Below the pieces are notes generated by a model, which worked only from the letters and a program-made list of their open reading frames with translations, did no database searches and was not told where the DNA came from. A program made the position numbers and the translations under genes. This document shows positions 46,744 through 56,655 of a stretch of 56,655 nucleotides of DNA, one piece after another. Source of the stretch: Gnetum montanum (Eukaryota > Streptophyta > Gnetopsida > Gnetales > Gnetaceae). The DNA is taken from contig MNCI01007628.1 in assembly GCA_015680685.1 (NCBI GenBank), positions 6,625 through 63,279 on the forward strand, in the 5' to 3' direction. Every line of letters starts with the position of its first letter. Within the stretch, counting starts at the first letter, position 1.

Positions 46744-47619
46744 TGATGAGTAGCAAGGTACCCATATGTTCACCCATATAAATCATAATCATCCATGCAT
46801 GATCTAGTCAAATTCTGTAGATTTTAAGTTCTTATGTACACTGGTTCTAGGATGTGAAATCTAATCGTGACAATCGTTTTCTTCTCAACTATACTTGTGG
46901 ACCTGAATTGTATGGTTAAATATACTTGATGTACATAATTTTTTATTATTTTATATTTTATTTTTCTATGATTAAGAACAGGTTGAAATGGAATTTATAA
47001 TTAATTTAACTTAATCTAATTATTGATCAATAGCTAACTATCCTAACATAAGTATCCAATCCCACTTTCAATGCACATCTTAAACATGTATAACACTACT
47101 GGGTTACCAAACAATAAGCATTGCTAGGTTGCCAAGAGTCATACGCATGCTCAAAGTAGTCATACTTATGTGCTTAATTAATTGACTACTATTGACTCTA
47201 ATTAGCTTACTTTGGCTTAATTACATGAAAAAACTAAAGGAAATTGCATAAAACATTAAATGCATAAATAAAGTATTTAAGTTAGCCAAGGTGCTACAAG
47301 GTTTTATTAGAAAGCTCATCTTTATTTCCATACACATTGCTGTGCTTAGGTACAATAGTGCTTGAATAAAGGTCTATACACTTAATGAATCTTGTTGCAG
47401 GCACTTTGGAAAATATTGTAGCTCTAGAGAAAACAAATTGCAAGAGCTTTGCTATGCTATGACAAAAACTATCTATCAAGACTATGTGCCCAAGCATTAT
47501 ATTTATAGGCCATCATATAACTCACAATATTAGATATGTGACATTGCATCTTGGTGTTCGATATTGGGTATTTGATATCGCATATCCAATATTGGAGCAA
47601 AACTAAACATGATTTATCA
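46744..47619 (-). repeat. Element C 3' LTR
   Basis: It aligns with 55612-56486 from TGAGTAGCAAGGTACCC / TGAGAAATGAGATACCC to GATTTATCA / GATTCATCA. The minus-strand TATA box CTATAAATATA is at 47498-47508. Repeated GATAT motifs upstream of it (47525-47596) lie in U3. Confidence 0.93.
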
Positions 47620-47632
47620 TACCCCCATGACT
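47620..47632 (-). promoter_or_regulatory. Element C polypurine tract
   Basis: On the minus strand, GTCATGGGGGTA directly precedes the LTR start TGATAAATCATG, the expected position of the plus-strand primer. Confidence 0.75.
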
Positions 47633-49639
47633 AAATGAAAGCTCATCCTTGAGTGAACAAAAGAAGGAACAATTTCTTTACAAAATATTGGGCAGGTATG
47701 GGATTATTGACTGATACGCAAACTTGACTTAGATGAAATAGATAAATTCTAAGTGCTTGAGTGTATGGATTTACAATAATTTATAAAATTTGGTGTTCAT
47801 GACAAGAGAAGTGAACACCCTAGACAAAAATGACATCCAATGCCTCTGGTAGCTGAAAAGTAAGGGAGAAGATTCAACGACCATGAAGGGTCATCATCAC
47901 ATTATGTTGCTACTTATCCTATAGTGAAGATAGTCCTACTTCTATTCTATGCTTCCCACTACAATCACAACAAAATCACAAGTTAGTATGTTATGTGTAA
48001 CAGATCACTTTTAAGTACCTTATCTCGTTGGTAGTTACACTTGGCTGGTTAGTGATTATGGTGGCATGATTTCATTAATAGTGTTATTGGGAAGGTTGAA
48101 AATAGGTGAAATGGATAAGTGGTCCATTAAATTTTGAAAAGTTCAAACACGATGAAATGCTTGAAGAGGATTTAACAATTCACAACAAATAAAAAGAGGA
48201 TTTCATTGAAAAAGTTGTGAAGATGTGCACAGTTGGATATCATTGATGCGGCACACAAAAGGATTTGATTGTGAGGACATGTAAGGATAAAGAAAGTAAC
48301 TAATCCAACCAAAAGGAATGTAATTGGATCCTTCCCAAAGCAGACACAGTCCTTTTATTATCCTTGCATAACTTCAAACTGAGAAGGTTTTTGGCCCCAT
48401 GGATTATTAATGGTTATGGAAAGTTAAGGACAAAAACTCAGAAGAAGCTACCTAGGAATTTTGACACATCAAACCAAGACATAAAACAAGAACATGAAAC
48501 CAATAGTGAGGTGAGACATGAAAAGCACAGATGGAAGGGAGAGAGTGGAATGGAGTTCTTGATTAAGGTCACATGAAGTCCCTTGTGAATTTTGTGGTTA
48601 AATAACCTAATAAAATCCATCCTTAATCTAGACTAGAACCAACCATATTCAATGACATCACATCACCATTCTAAGACCATTCCACCCTCCTGAGACACAA
48701 GAGTGCTCACCTAGAACAACCACCATTCCTTATTAAAGAAGAAAAAGAGAAGTAGGAAGTGAGGAAGGGCCTTAGTTATAGGGGACCTTTAGACATGGGT
48801 AACATTTCTTTCTAGCCTCATAACCAATGCTTGTAGTCCATTTATTTTTTCTAAGGGGTGTGCTTTGAATTCCCATAATTTTTTTACTGATGGAAACCAT
48901 ACCATGCAAAGACTTATTTAACTTCGTGTTATTGGTCGACACGAAATGGTTAGAAATGTATGAAAACAAACATGCATGCAAGTAAGCAAAAAGGCACAGA
49001 GAGTACTGAATCCCCTTGAAGTCATACCCTATTCAAACCTTTGAATCCTTTCTAAATCTGGAAACTACCAAAGTCATAAGTTCGTTAAAGTTTTATTAAT
49101 GAAAAAGAGACCTCACACTTCTAGAACAAGAAAATTTATAGAGTTTGTGGATGGGTGGATGTTATGGACTCACTACTTGTTTCATGAAAAAGAAACCACA
49201 TCCTAGTTATTAGTAACAAAATTTGAAGTTAGAATCCAAACACCAATAATTAAATAACTTGATAGCACATGCCCACATCAATCAAAGACATTGTACCTAG
49301 TTGGCAATAAAGCACATTATTATTAAAACATAATAAGAAATTCAAATTAAAAATAAAGGAAAATATATAAGAAAGTGTAAAATATTTAGGAAAAATAAAA
49401 TGTACTAATGATGTTGTAAAAAAAAACTTTGAAAAATTAATAACGTAAAAACAAAAAGGTGTAAGATAAAGAATGTGTAAAACAAAAAGTTATAAAAATA
49501 ACAAGCTGAAAAATAAAAATGTGTAAAACAAAAAGATGAAAAACTGAGGAGCTACTTATATAGTTAGCATGGATGGCCATCTCTCCCATGACTAAGTTAA
49601 AAGAAGGAGATCTAAAAGATTAAGCATGGTTGTCCATCT
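47633..49639. other. Element C 3' non-coding region
   Basis: About 2 kb between integrase and polypurine tract. 49320-49560 is strongly A-rich on the plus strand, with a loosely repeated AAAAACAAAAAGGTGTAA motif. Small frames on both strands (48364-48620, 48772-48981) have no recognisable motif. An env-like gene could once have been here, but I cannot see one. Confidence 0.45.
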
Positions 49640-50535
49640 GATGAGGCGTTTTTTGCACTAGCTTACTTAGGCTCATGGAAAGGTTTGACTTGTGTGTTGA
49701 CCAACTGTTTCTTGTTTGGACTCTTAGGTTTGTAGATCATCATGGACCCATAATGGAAAGTTTTAAAAATGATATAAGGTCCTTTACACAATGTTTAGAA
49801 CTTAGTTTGTTGGGGTACATGTGTGGGGTTCTAGTAGAGAACCTTATTTCCTAGTTGAAATTTAACTCTCCTAATTTTAAGGTCATGGAACTTTTTGTTG
49901 AATGCCTTGTGCAACTTGTTAGATGACAAGGCCAACAATCAGTTTTCATCTAACAAGTTAAGATTCATTAATCTTTCTTTTTGTGCTAGACTTAAGTCAA
50001 GGTCAAGGTCATAGGCTATTGAAAGTGTATGGAGTTTGGATTAAATAGGAAGTGTTGGTAATTTTTTGTACACCAACTCATAGGGAAAACAACCTATAGG
50101 AAGTTTTCATGTTGAGTAGTAGGTCTAGAGGGCATCATTGAGTTTTGTGCTCTAGTCTTTCCTATATTTGCTGACAATTCTCATTAGTATCTTTGTAATT
50201 TCCCTATTTGTTATCTTAGCTTGACCATTGGCTTGGGGGTGGCAGGGTGTTGTTAGTTTATGTTCAACCCCCAAGCATTGCATAAGTTTCCAAAAGGTAG
50301 TACCTATAAAGTGGGTTCCATTTTCAGAAATTAATGCATGTGGCACACCAAACCTATTTACAACATTATGTTGTACAAACGAAGTAGTAGTAGAAGATGT
50401 ATAGTCAGTGATGGTTGTCGCTTCTACCCATTTCATACAATAGTCAACAATGACTATGATGTACACCTTTCCATTTGACATGGGTGTGATGGGATCCATG
50501 AAATCAATGCCCTAGATGTCAAAGGGCTCCAGTGG
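49640..50535 (-). pseudogene. Element C integrase
   Basis: The core reads GIDFMDPITPMSNGKVYIIV (first Asp in IDF) and YCMKWVEATTITDY. The second catalytic region is ALISENGTHFIGTTFWKLM, where the usual Asp of SDNGTHF is Glu. The third is PCHPQANGQAKITNREITKI, where the usual Glu of NGQVE is Lys. The C-terminal part (50150-49650) has KLNDALW-type sequence with a TAG at the Trp, then LPIGCFPYELVYKKLP and CKGPYIIFKTFHYGSMMI (GPY/F module). Two of three catalytic residues are lost, so it is inactive even apart from its stops. Confidence 0.9.
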
Positions 50536-51436
50536 TTGAATCCACTATTGAGATCCCTCTATTTGAGTAGTCATTCCACCATTTTATTGGTAGCATTTAC
50601 AAGAGTGGACATATTGATGAGAATGCTTGAAGATTGTTGGCCAATAGTGCCTTGCCATCAAAATTTTAATGGCCATGCATCTCCCAGCATAGTGGGCCCC
50701 CACAAGAACCTTCATGAGTGTTTTAGAGAATGCGTAGTTGATCAGCATCAAGGACAAACCAACAAACTAGGCCATTGATGGACACCTTATAAAGGTGTCC
50801 GTTGATCTCCATGAAGCATTTTACTTGGTGAAGAAATTGTTGTTTCTTTTGATGGTCTAATCCTTATGACGTCTCTTGAGTGAGAAGATAGGTGAGAATG
50901 CCATCATATCATTTAGGCTCAATGGGAAATTGGTTAGTTATAAAACTAACAAAGAGGAGTTCATTAAGAAAAAAATTAGATAGTGGACTTTTGTCCTCTT
51001 TTTTGTCCCATTGTAACCAAGATAAGTAGTCAATGATCATATTCTCAATTCCCTTTCGATCTGCCATCATAAGATCAAATTCTTGTAAGATCACCAACCA
51101 CTGTATGACATGGGGGTTCACTATTAGCTTGTTTATCAGGAAGTAGATGATGTTGTGTTCTATGAGCATGAATACTTTGTATCAAAGCACATAATATCCA
51201 AACTTCTTTAGAAAAAATACCACTACCATCAATTATTTTTTTGTGATGGTGTAGTTCAATTGGGCACCCACAATGCTTTGGCTTACACAGTGGATGTAAT
51301 ATGGATTTTTCTTGTTGTCCAATTGCATGAGCACAACTCCCAAGGCATAATTTGATGCATCCATCATAACATAAAATGAACTGGACTAGTCAGGTGCCTA
51401 TAGAATTAGAGTTTCTACAAGTTTCTTCTTTAGTTG
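50536..51436 (-). pseudogene. Element C RNase H and integrase zinc domain
   Basis: After the RT the minus strand gives FYVMMDASNYALGVVLMQLD (RNase H first Asp region), QLNYTITKK and MLIEHNIIYFLINK. Next is VIQWLVILQEFDLMMADRKG, the usual end of the gypsy RNase H. Farther on, NTHEGSCGG and SSICPLL correspond to the HHCC-type zinc domain at the integrase start, partly decayed. A few TAG stops interrupt it. Confidence 0.85.
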
Positions 51437-52200
51437 CTAGAATGCTTTTTTACATTTCATGGTCCAGAAAAATGGAGCATCTTTCTTTGTCAACTCAACC
51501 AATAGTTTTATGATCTTAGAGAAATTATTTATGAATCGTTGGTAATAGCTAGTGTGTCCAAGAAATGACTGAACATCTTCAATTATTTTTGGTTGATGGG
51601 TTGTTCCTTGGATGACCCTAATTTTTTCAGGATCGACCTTAATTCCTATTTGTGATATTTTATGCCCTAATACATGCCCTCCTGGACCATCAAATGAATC
51701 TTTTGCCAATTGATCCTAGGTTTTGTCTCAACACATCTTTCCAGTACTTAGTCAAGGTAGTCCAGAGCTTGCTCAAATGTAGCTACATAGGTGGAGAAGT
51801 CATCCATAAAGACTTTCACATCACTACAAATTTTCTATTGAAAAATGATTAAGACTAGGTGTTGGAATGTAGTAGGAGCATTGCATAGATAAAAAGACAT
51901 ATTATGATATGCAAATGTCCCCTAGGGATTCACGAATGTTATTTTGTCCTAGTCCTCTAACTTGATTTGGATATGGTTATAGCCATTATAACTATCCAGA
52001 AAATTGTAAAAGAAATGCCCAGATATTGTGTCTAAAAATTGATCAATGAATGTCAATAGAAAATCATCCTTGAATGTTGTCATATTTACTAGTTGAAAAT
52101 CAATGTAGATCCACCACTTGCCATCTTTCTTTGGCACAATCAGGAGTGGACTAATCCACTCTATCTATAATGGGATAGATAAACCCCACCTTGAGGAGTT
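51437..52200 (-). pseudogene. Element C reverse transcriptase
   Basis: Two main open segments. 52137-51949 has MPKKDGKWWIYIDFQLVNMT (fingers; usual form VPKKDGKWRMCVDYRxLN) and HFFYNFLDSYNGYNHIQI (catalytic Asp of motif A). At about 51815 is VKVFMDDFSTY (motif C, both Asp present), then INWQKIHLMVQEG. 51709-51437 carries LGHKISQIGIKVDPEKIRVI and VQSFLGHTSYYQRFINNFSK (connection). The catalytic residues survive but the frame is broken. Confidence 0.9.
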
Positions 52201-52392
52201 GTTCAATTTCCTCCTTGACGATCTACTTTAGTTTGGGTTCAACTACCTTTGTGGCTGCCTCTTTGGCTTCATGGTTGAATTGGTGTAGATATGATGCTAG
52301 TATATCCTAGGATTAATCCTTGTGAGTTCAGGATATGACCAAGTGAAGGCTACTGACCATTTTTTAACCATATTCAATAGCATCTATTTTTG

Positions 52393-53160
52393 TTATAGAG
52401 CAGGATTGGCATTGATTATTACTAGCTTTCCATTTTTAAAAAATACATATTTCATGCTGGTCGATAAATTTTTTAATTCAAGGGAGTATTGCTTGAAATT
52501 TTTAGGAATTTCCAACTCTCTCCAATAGGTATCATCATCTGCATTATCAAAGAGTTGGTGATGAACTTGCTCTAGTTTATTCATGCCTATAACATATGCA
52601 TATGTTAAGCTCTTAGTAGGTTCCATGCAAAGTGTGGTGCTCTTAGAATCATTGGTTAGCGACTGGGTACCCTCTTGTTTTGTGGTTGCTATGTAAAGAA
52701 ACCTTTGAATATCAGCTTCTGGTGCACACTACTTGTACGTAGTGATGGATGCTTGTTTAATAGGCTAGAATTTCTACTATACGTGATGCATGGAACTTGC
52801 TTTTTCTTGATCTTCCTAAATGCATTTTCTTTAGATATTTCTAGGGAAATATCTCTAATGCCCATTCTTGCATCAGCGGTGCTTAGCCATGCCCTTCCCA
52901 TGTTGATTGGGAAGCCCCCTTTGTAGTTATTCACCTTGATTACTAGGAATTTAGTGGGATAAGACCACCATAGTGATCATAATGTCTTTTAGAAGTTCCA
53001 ATGGAACAATGATGGATTGGTCTACCAATTTTAATCTGATATTTCTCTTCTTTAGAGGAGGCAGGTTTCATGCAATATACATCTCATGAGAAATCAAGTT
53101 GACATCAGAATCTAAATTAAGAAGAACATTTCATAGTTCATTTCTATCAATCTACAAATA
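52393..53160 (-). pseudogene. Element C aspartic protease and linker to RT
   Basis: The active-site block reads LLNLDSDVNLISHEMYIA, with D-S-D where D-[ST]-G is usual. It is followed by the conserved NIRLKLVDQSIIVPLELLKD and, in another frame, NNYKGGFPINMGRAWLSTAD (usual form HPLILGRPWLATADA). The C-terminal linker (52626-52393) has YWRELEIPKNFKQYSLELK ahead of the RT. Frameshifts separate the parts. Confidence 0.75.
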
Positions 53161-55499
53161 AATAAGAGGACTCCTAAGATTTGCTAATTTCCTAGGATGG
53201 TTGCTAGCATGGATCCAATTAAATACAACATAAGTAATTATAATAATATGGAATATGTGTAGGAATAGGAGGAGGATAAGGTAAAAGGTGGTATTCCTTC
53301 TTGCATGTAGAGAATGAGTTCAATAATAATTAGGATGGTAGTAGTGAGGTTGGAAAGTAAAAACATGAGTGGAAAAGTCACATGGAGATAAGGGCTACTG
53401 AATGTAGTACCCATATAGATCAGGTTTTCTGCAAGGGTATTGCTACCCTGGTAGTGCCAGCATCCATGACTATGGTTGCTGCCACTATTGATATTGCTCA
53501 TATGGTTATGATGAAGTTCCACTTGGATAATACTATTGCTACTGGTGGAACTTTCTAGAATTTCCTTGAGAATAAGACAATCTTTTGGGTGTTTACCTTT
53601 GTGCTAGTCATGGATTCAGAGCATACACCCCAGATTATTATAAGTATAACAAAATAGAACAACATCCCCTAGGATGTTCATAATGGTAGTTGTCACATCC
53701 ACTATCATCATTTGATTCAGTTCTTGTAACTTCCTCTATTGCAGCAATCTTTCCCTTACCTCTTTGATTGGCCATTCGACTTCCTTGTACCTCTTGTGAT
53801 CACAATTACTACCTTGTTCTTTGGACTCTTCAGCAATTTTCAGGATCACTTGAAATTAGCTATCAATGAAGTCCCAAAAATAATCAACCTTTGTTAAAAT
53901 CTCAAAGGTAAATTTTCAAAGCTACAAGGTTTTTCGATTCACAACCTCATAAAGTGTTGATTCTCCCTCACTATCATAGAATTGAACCTCCCTCTTACAA
54001 ATGAAAGGATCATAGTTGTACTGTTCTACACTTTCTCATTTCCTTAGTTCTCTTTCTTCTTTTGCTACCTGCTCAATAAACCTTTGGATTTGATTGGCTC
54101 TTAATTCTAACAATTTCCCTTGGGCATAGATGCCAAGAGTTATTCTCATTTTTTATTAGAGCCCATCTACAATGAGGCAAAGTTGCTCTAGTTAAGAATA
54201 ATCATGGCTAGGACATTTGTGCAATAAGGAATATTATTAGTCCATGGTGGCATCCAAGGATTCATGTGTCCATTATTTCCATCCCTAGATCTACCTCCTT
54301 AAGTTGGACACTTGGGAGTACATCTAATACTTATCGTTAAACAGTTCAAGCATTGTACTCCACTGTTTGATAGATTCTCGTTCTAAAGGCAAGTACTAAT
54401 TTTCTACTTCTTTAATGAGTGTCCTAGGGAACAACTTAAATTTGTACCACTTATTCTCTATATTTTGCAAGGCACATGCATCTTGGAAAGCTTGGAGATG
54501 GTTATGAAAATCTAAGTTGTATCCCCCTTCAAACCTAGGGATATTGTTCATGTCTAGCCTCTTGATTTGACCATCCTTAATGTACCTTGTAGGGATTCTC
54601 ACTACCTCTGTAATGTTTAGCATACTCTAGGTAGCAAGTAAAGGCTCATTGAGGCCATGATTCTGGTGCCTACAATGCCCTCTACTACCCCTTTTATTTA
54701 TGGCAATAGGTCTCTCTTGAATGCTCATGCCCTTGGTCTTGACTTTTTTGATGGTCCCTTCAATTATCTCAGTTCTATTGGTCATCTCAATCACCACTGC
54801 ATCCCCTACGGTTGCAGTTAGAGCTAGAAGAGAAAGAAGATGATGATGAAGGTGAAGAGGAAGGAGGCCTAGCACCATCATAGTGCTTGCTACCCCCTCT
54901 TTAGTGATTGTAGCCATGATCATGATCATGTTTCTTGTCTGCAAGCTTGCCCTGACTCTCCTCCTTGGATCCTCCTTCATAATTAGATTAATTCTTGCTA
55001 GAACTAGGATTGTGGATCATGGATTGCAAGTATTGGTTTTGACCTCCTTCACTAAATTCAAAGAGAGGAATTTAAATAAATAGAAAAGCCCTAGGAAAGG
55101 GTTCTTCACCATCTTTCTAGTATAGTAAGTATGGGGAATCATTGAACCACTTCCCTTTCATAGATTCATAGCACTATTCTAGCTATCGATCCCTAAGATG
55201 TTGTGCCTTAGTGGGATGATAATTCCTAGCATCATTATCTTGTATAACATACATAGCATGAATTATTTGGAGGCCCAAATCCAGAAGAGTTTGCTGGAGC
55301 ATCATAGGAATAGATCGATCAGGCGACAACACAATGTTTCCCTCCATGTCACGCCATCACATCTATTCATCCTAGTGTAGGATGAAGGTGAAATTGCATA
55401 CATATGCATCAGGATGAGCATATACCACTTTGTATTGTTGGGGAACTTGCTAATGTACTCCATCAAACTTAGAGAATCACTCCTATGAGAAGAAGACAT
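53161..55499 (-). pseudogene. Element C gag
   Basis: Gag starts with ATG at 55499 (MSSSHRSDSLSLMEYISKFP), only 39 nt from the tRNA-like primer region. A Ser/Arg/Gly-rich stretch follows (about 55000-54640). The capsid-like part is at 54623-54396: IPRFEGGYNLDFHNHLQAFQ, DACALQNIENKWYKFKLFPR, matching gypsy gag (usual DACxxQNI and FPxTL). Then comes KQWSTMLELFNDKY. A cysteine/histidine group near 53690 (CDNYHYEHPRGCC) could be a degenerate zinc knuckle. It has many stops. Confidence 0.75.
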
Positions 55500-55538
55500 C
55501 TTGTGTTAGAAAATAAAAACATGGTGTGCTTTTTAAAA

Positions 55539-55613
55539 ATTGTTGGAGTATAATGATGAGTAATCTTGCTTGTCACATGGATGACCTAGGTTCGATCCTT
55601 GACAATGATGCAA
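55539..55613 (+). other. Full-length tRNA-Asp(GTC)-like sequence in the primer-site position
   Basis: Compared by hand with a plant tRNA-Asp(GUC) plus CCA as I remember it, the plus strand lines up over all 75 positions without a gap. 53 positions match, and 19 of 22 differences are transitions, nearly all C-to-T or G-to-A. The anticodon GTC (55572-55574), the loop CTTGTCAC and the T-arm GGTTCGATCC are kept. The last three bases, CAA, stand at the CCA position, which nuclear tRNA genes do not encode. The block abuts the 5' LTR of element C and is antisense to the element, exactly as a primer-binding site should be, but is four times the usual 18 nt. I infer reverse transcription through the whole primer tRNA. 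It is not an active tRNA gene. Confidence 0.75.
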
Positions 55614-56486
55614 ATGAGAAATGAGATACCCCTATGCCCAACTATATGAATCACAAGCATTTATGCATGATCTGGTTGAATTCTATAGATCTTAAGTTTT
55701 GAAGTACACTAGGTCTAGAACATGAAATCTAAGCATGAAAATTGTTGTCTTCTCAACTATACTTATGGAGCTTAATTGTATGGTTAAGTATAATTAAGGC
55801 ACATGATTTTTTATTCTTTTATATTTTATTTTTCTACAATTAAGAATAGGCTGAAACATAATTTATAATTAATGTAACTTAATCTAATTGCTGATCAATA
55901 ACTAACTATTCTAACATAAGTATCCTATCCCACTTTTTGTGCAAATCCTGAATGTGTATAACATTGCTAGGTTACCAAACATTAAGCATTGCTAGGTTAC
56001 TAAGAGTCATTTGCATGCTCGAAGCGGTTGTACTTATGTGCTTAATTAATTAACTACTATTGAATCTAATTAGCTTACTTTGGCTTAATTACTTGGAAAC
56101 ATTAAAAGAAATTGCATAAAAAATTAAATGCATAAATAAAGTATTTAAGCAAGCTAAGGTGCTGTAAGGGTTCATAAGAAAGCTCATCTTTATTTTTGCA
56201 AACACTGCTATGCTTAGGTACAATAATGCTTGAATAAAGGTTCATGCACTCAATGACTCCTGTTGTAGGCACTTTGGAAAATATTCTAACTTTGAAGAAA
56301 ACCATCTATGCTATGACAAAACTATTTATGGAAACCATGTGCCAAAGTGCTATATTTATAGGCTAGCATATACCCTATGATATCAGATATTTGACATCAC
56401 ATATTGGGATCCGATATCGAGTATCTAATATCGAGGCTTTGATATCACATATATGATATCAGAGCACAACTAAACATGATTCATCA
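55612..56486 (-). repeat. Element C 5' LTR
   Basis: Partner of 46744-47619. The exact lower boundary is uncertain by about three bases (55612-55615) because it overlaps the CCA end of the tRNA-like block. The TATA box CTATAAATATA on the minus strand is at 56351-56361. U3 upstream of it (56377-56461) has a dense run of GATATC-like motifs. Confidence 0.92.
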
Positions 56487-56655
56487 ATAGTGTTAGATAA
56501 TAATTCTTCACTTTAGTGTATTGGGACTCATGGACATCTAATATATGGCTAAGGTAGCATACAAGCATCTTTGCTTCATCATTGCATTTTTGATAGAGTA
56601 GAGAGGTAACGGATGTGGCAAAGATGACAAGGTAGATGTAGAATGATTTACCCTC
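56487..56655 (-). pseudogene. Element D RT-linked RNase H, upstream part
   Basis: The minus strand from the window edge reads GKSFYIYLVIFATSVTSLLY, QKCNDEAKMLVCYLSHIL and QYTKVKNYYLTL, the RNase H that follows the RT in Tat elements (usual GRPLxLYLAVSD, YYLSKxL, YTPVER). It runs into the target duplication at 56487-56491 and continues in frame at 46743. The rest of D lies beyond the window. Confidence 0.85.

Larger units (their letters stand above)
46744..56486 (-). mobile_element. Element C: Ty3/gypsy retrotransposon nested in D
   Basis: A complete minus-strand element: 5' LTR (about 55612-56486), tRNA-Asp-derived primer region, gag, protease, RT, RNase H, integrase, ~2 kb 3' region, polypurine tract and 3' LTR (46744-47619). 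The RT and pol style (FMDDFSTYVATFEQALDYLD, EGM...LGHKISQIGIKVD, FLDSYNGYNHIQI) is close to Athila-type elements. All genes carry stops or shifts. The two LTRs differ by many substitutions but few indels, so the insertion is not recent. It is younger than D, which it splits. Confidence 0.92.

Noticed and set aside
55539-55613. A functional or ordinary nuclear tRNA-Asp gene
   Set aside because: The acceptor stem and part of the T stem no longer pair well, the CCA position is present, and it abuts an LTR in primer-site orientation.

Overview
The window looks like nuclear DNA of a seed plant with a large, repeat-rich genome. A gymnosperm would fit, but that is an inference from repeat density and decay. 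It is AT-rich, holds plant-type Athila- and Tat-like Ty3/gypsy retrotransposons and a plant L1-type LINE, and has one decayed copy of a plant multi-pass membrane protein gene. I see no intact host gene, no convincing tRNA or rRNA gene, and nothing prokaryotic. Almost every coding trace is broken by stops or frameshifts, so coding entries are called pseudogenes.  Layout. 1-2125: a possible LTR fragment and a minus-strand pseudogene of a PRM1/tweety-like membrane protein family. It ends at a single N (2126) that looks like a contig join. 2127-8850: an LTR fragment, then a minus-strand gag-protease coding region (copy A, 2879-6509), a 23-bp minisatellite and LTR-like sequence. 8851-11439: no recognisable gene. 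11440-29585: a minus-strand Athila-like element (F) with two ~675-bp LTRs, polypurine tract, primer-binding site, gag, protease, RT, RNase H and integrase. A 5.75-kb LINE (17190-22944) sits inside the integrase, flanked by a 15-bp target-site duplication. 30300-33660: a plus-strand relative of copy A (copy B) with LTR-like promoter sequence and a Tat-like primer site. 34224-43829: element E, with long direct repeats around a tandem array of ~187-bp hairpin-containing units, a second ~180-bp array, and a decayed 1-kb plus-strand reading frame that I cannot name. 43831-46743 and 56487-56655: a minus-strand Tat-like element (D) with two RNase H regions and integrase. It is split by element C (46744-56486), a minus-strand Ty3/gypsy element with ~875-bp LTRs.  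The nesting is supported at base level. Removing C leaves D's RNase H frame open across a 5-bp duplication (ACTAG/ACTAT on the minus strand). Removing the LINE leaves F's integrase frame open across its catalytic-glutamate motif.  The most unusual observations are: (1) next to C's 5' LTR, where an 18-nt primer-binding site is expected, there is a gap-free 75-base relative of an entire tRNA-Asp(GTC) including the 3' CCA position; (2) the nucleosome-length hairpin repeat array inside E, with signs of a dimeric higher-order pattern; (3) an indel-free ~1-kb decayed frame in E whose 18 in-frame stops are 13 TAG, 4 TGA and 1 TAA, as expected from deamination of methylated CHG cytosines. Three isolated Ns (2126, 18233, 43830) coincide with abrupt homology breaks or an exact duplication, so local assembly errors must be kept in mind.
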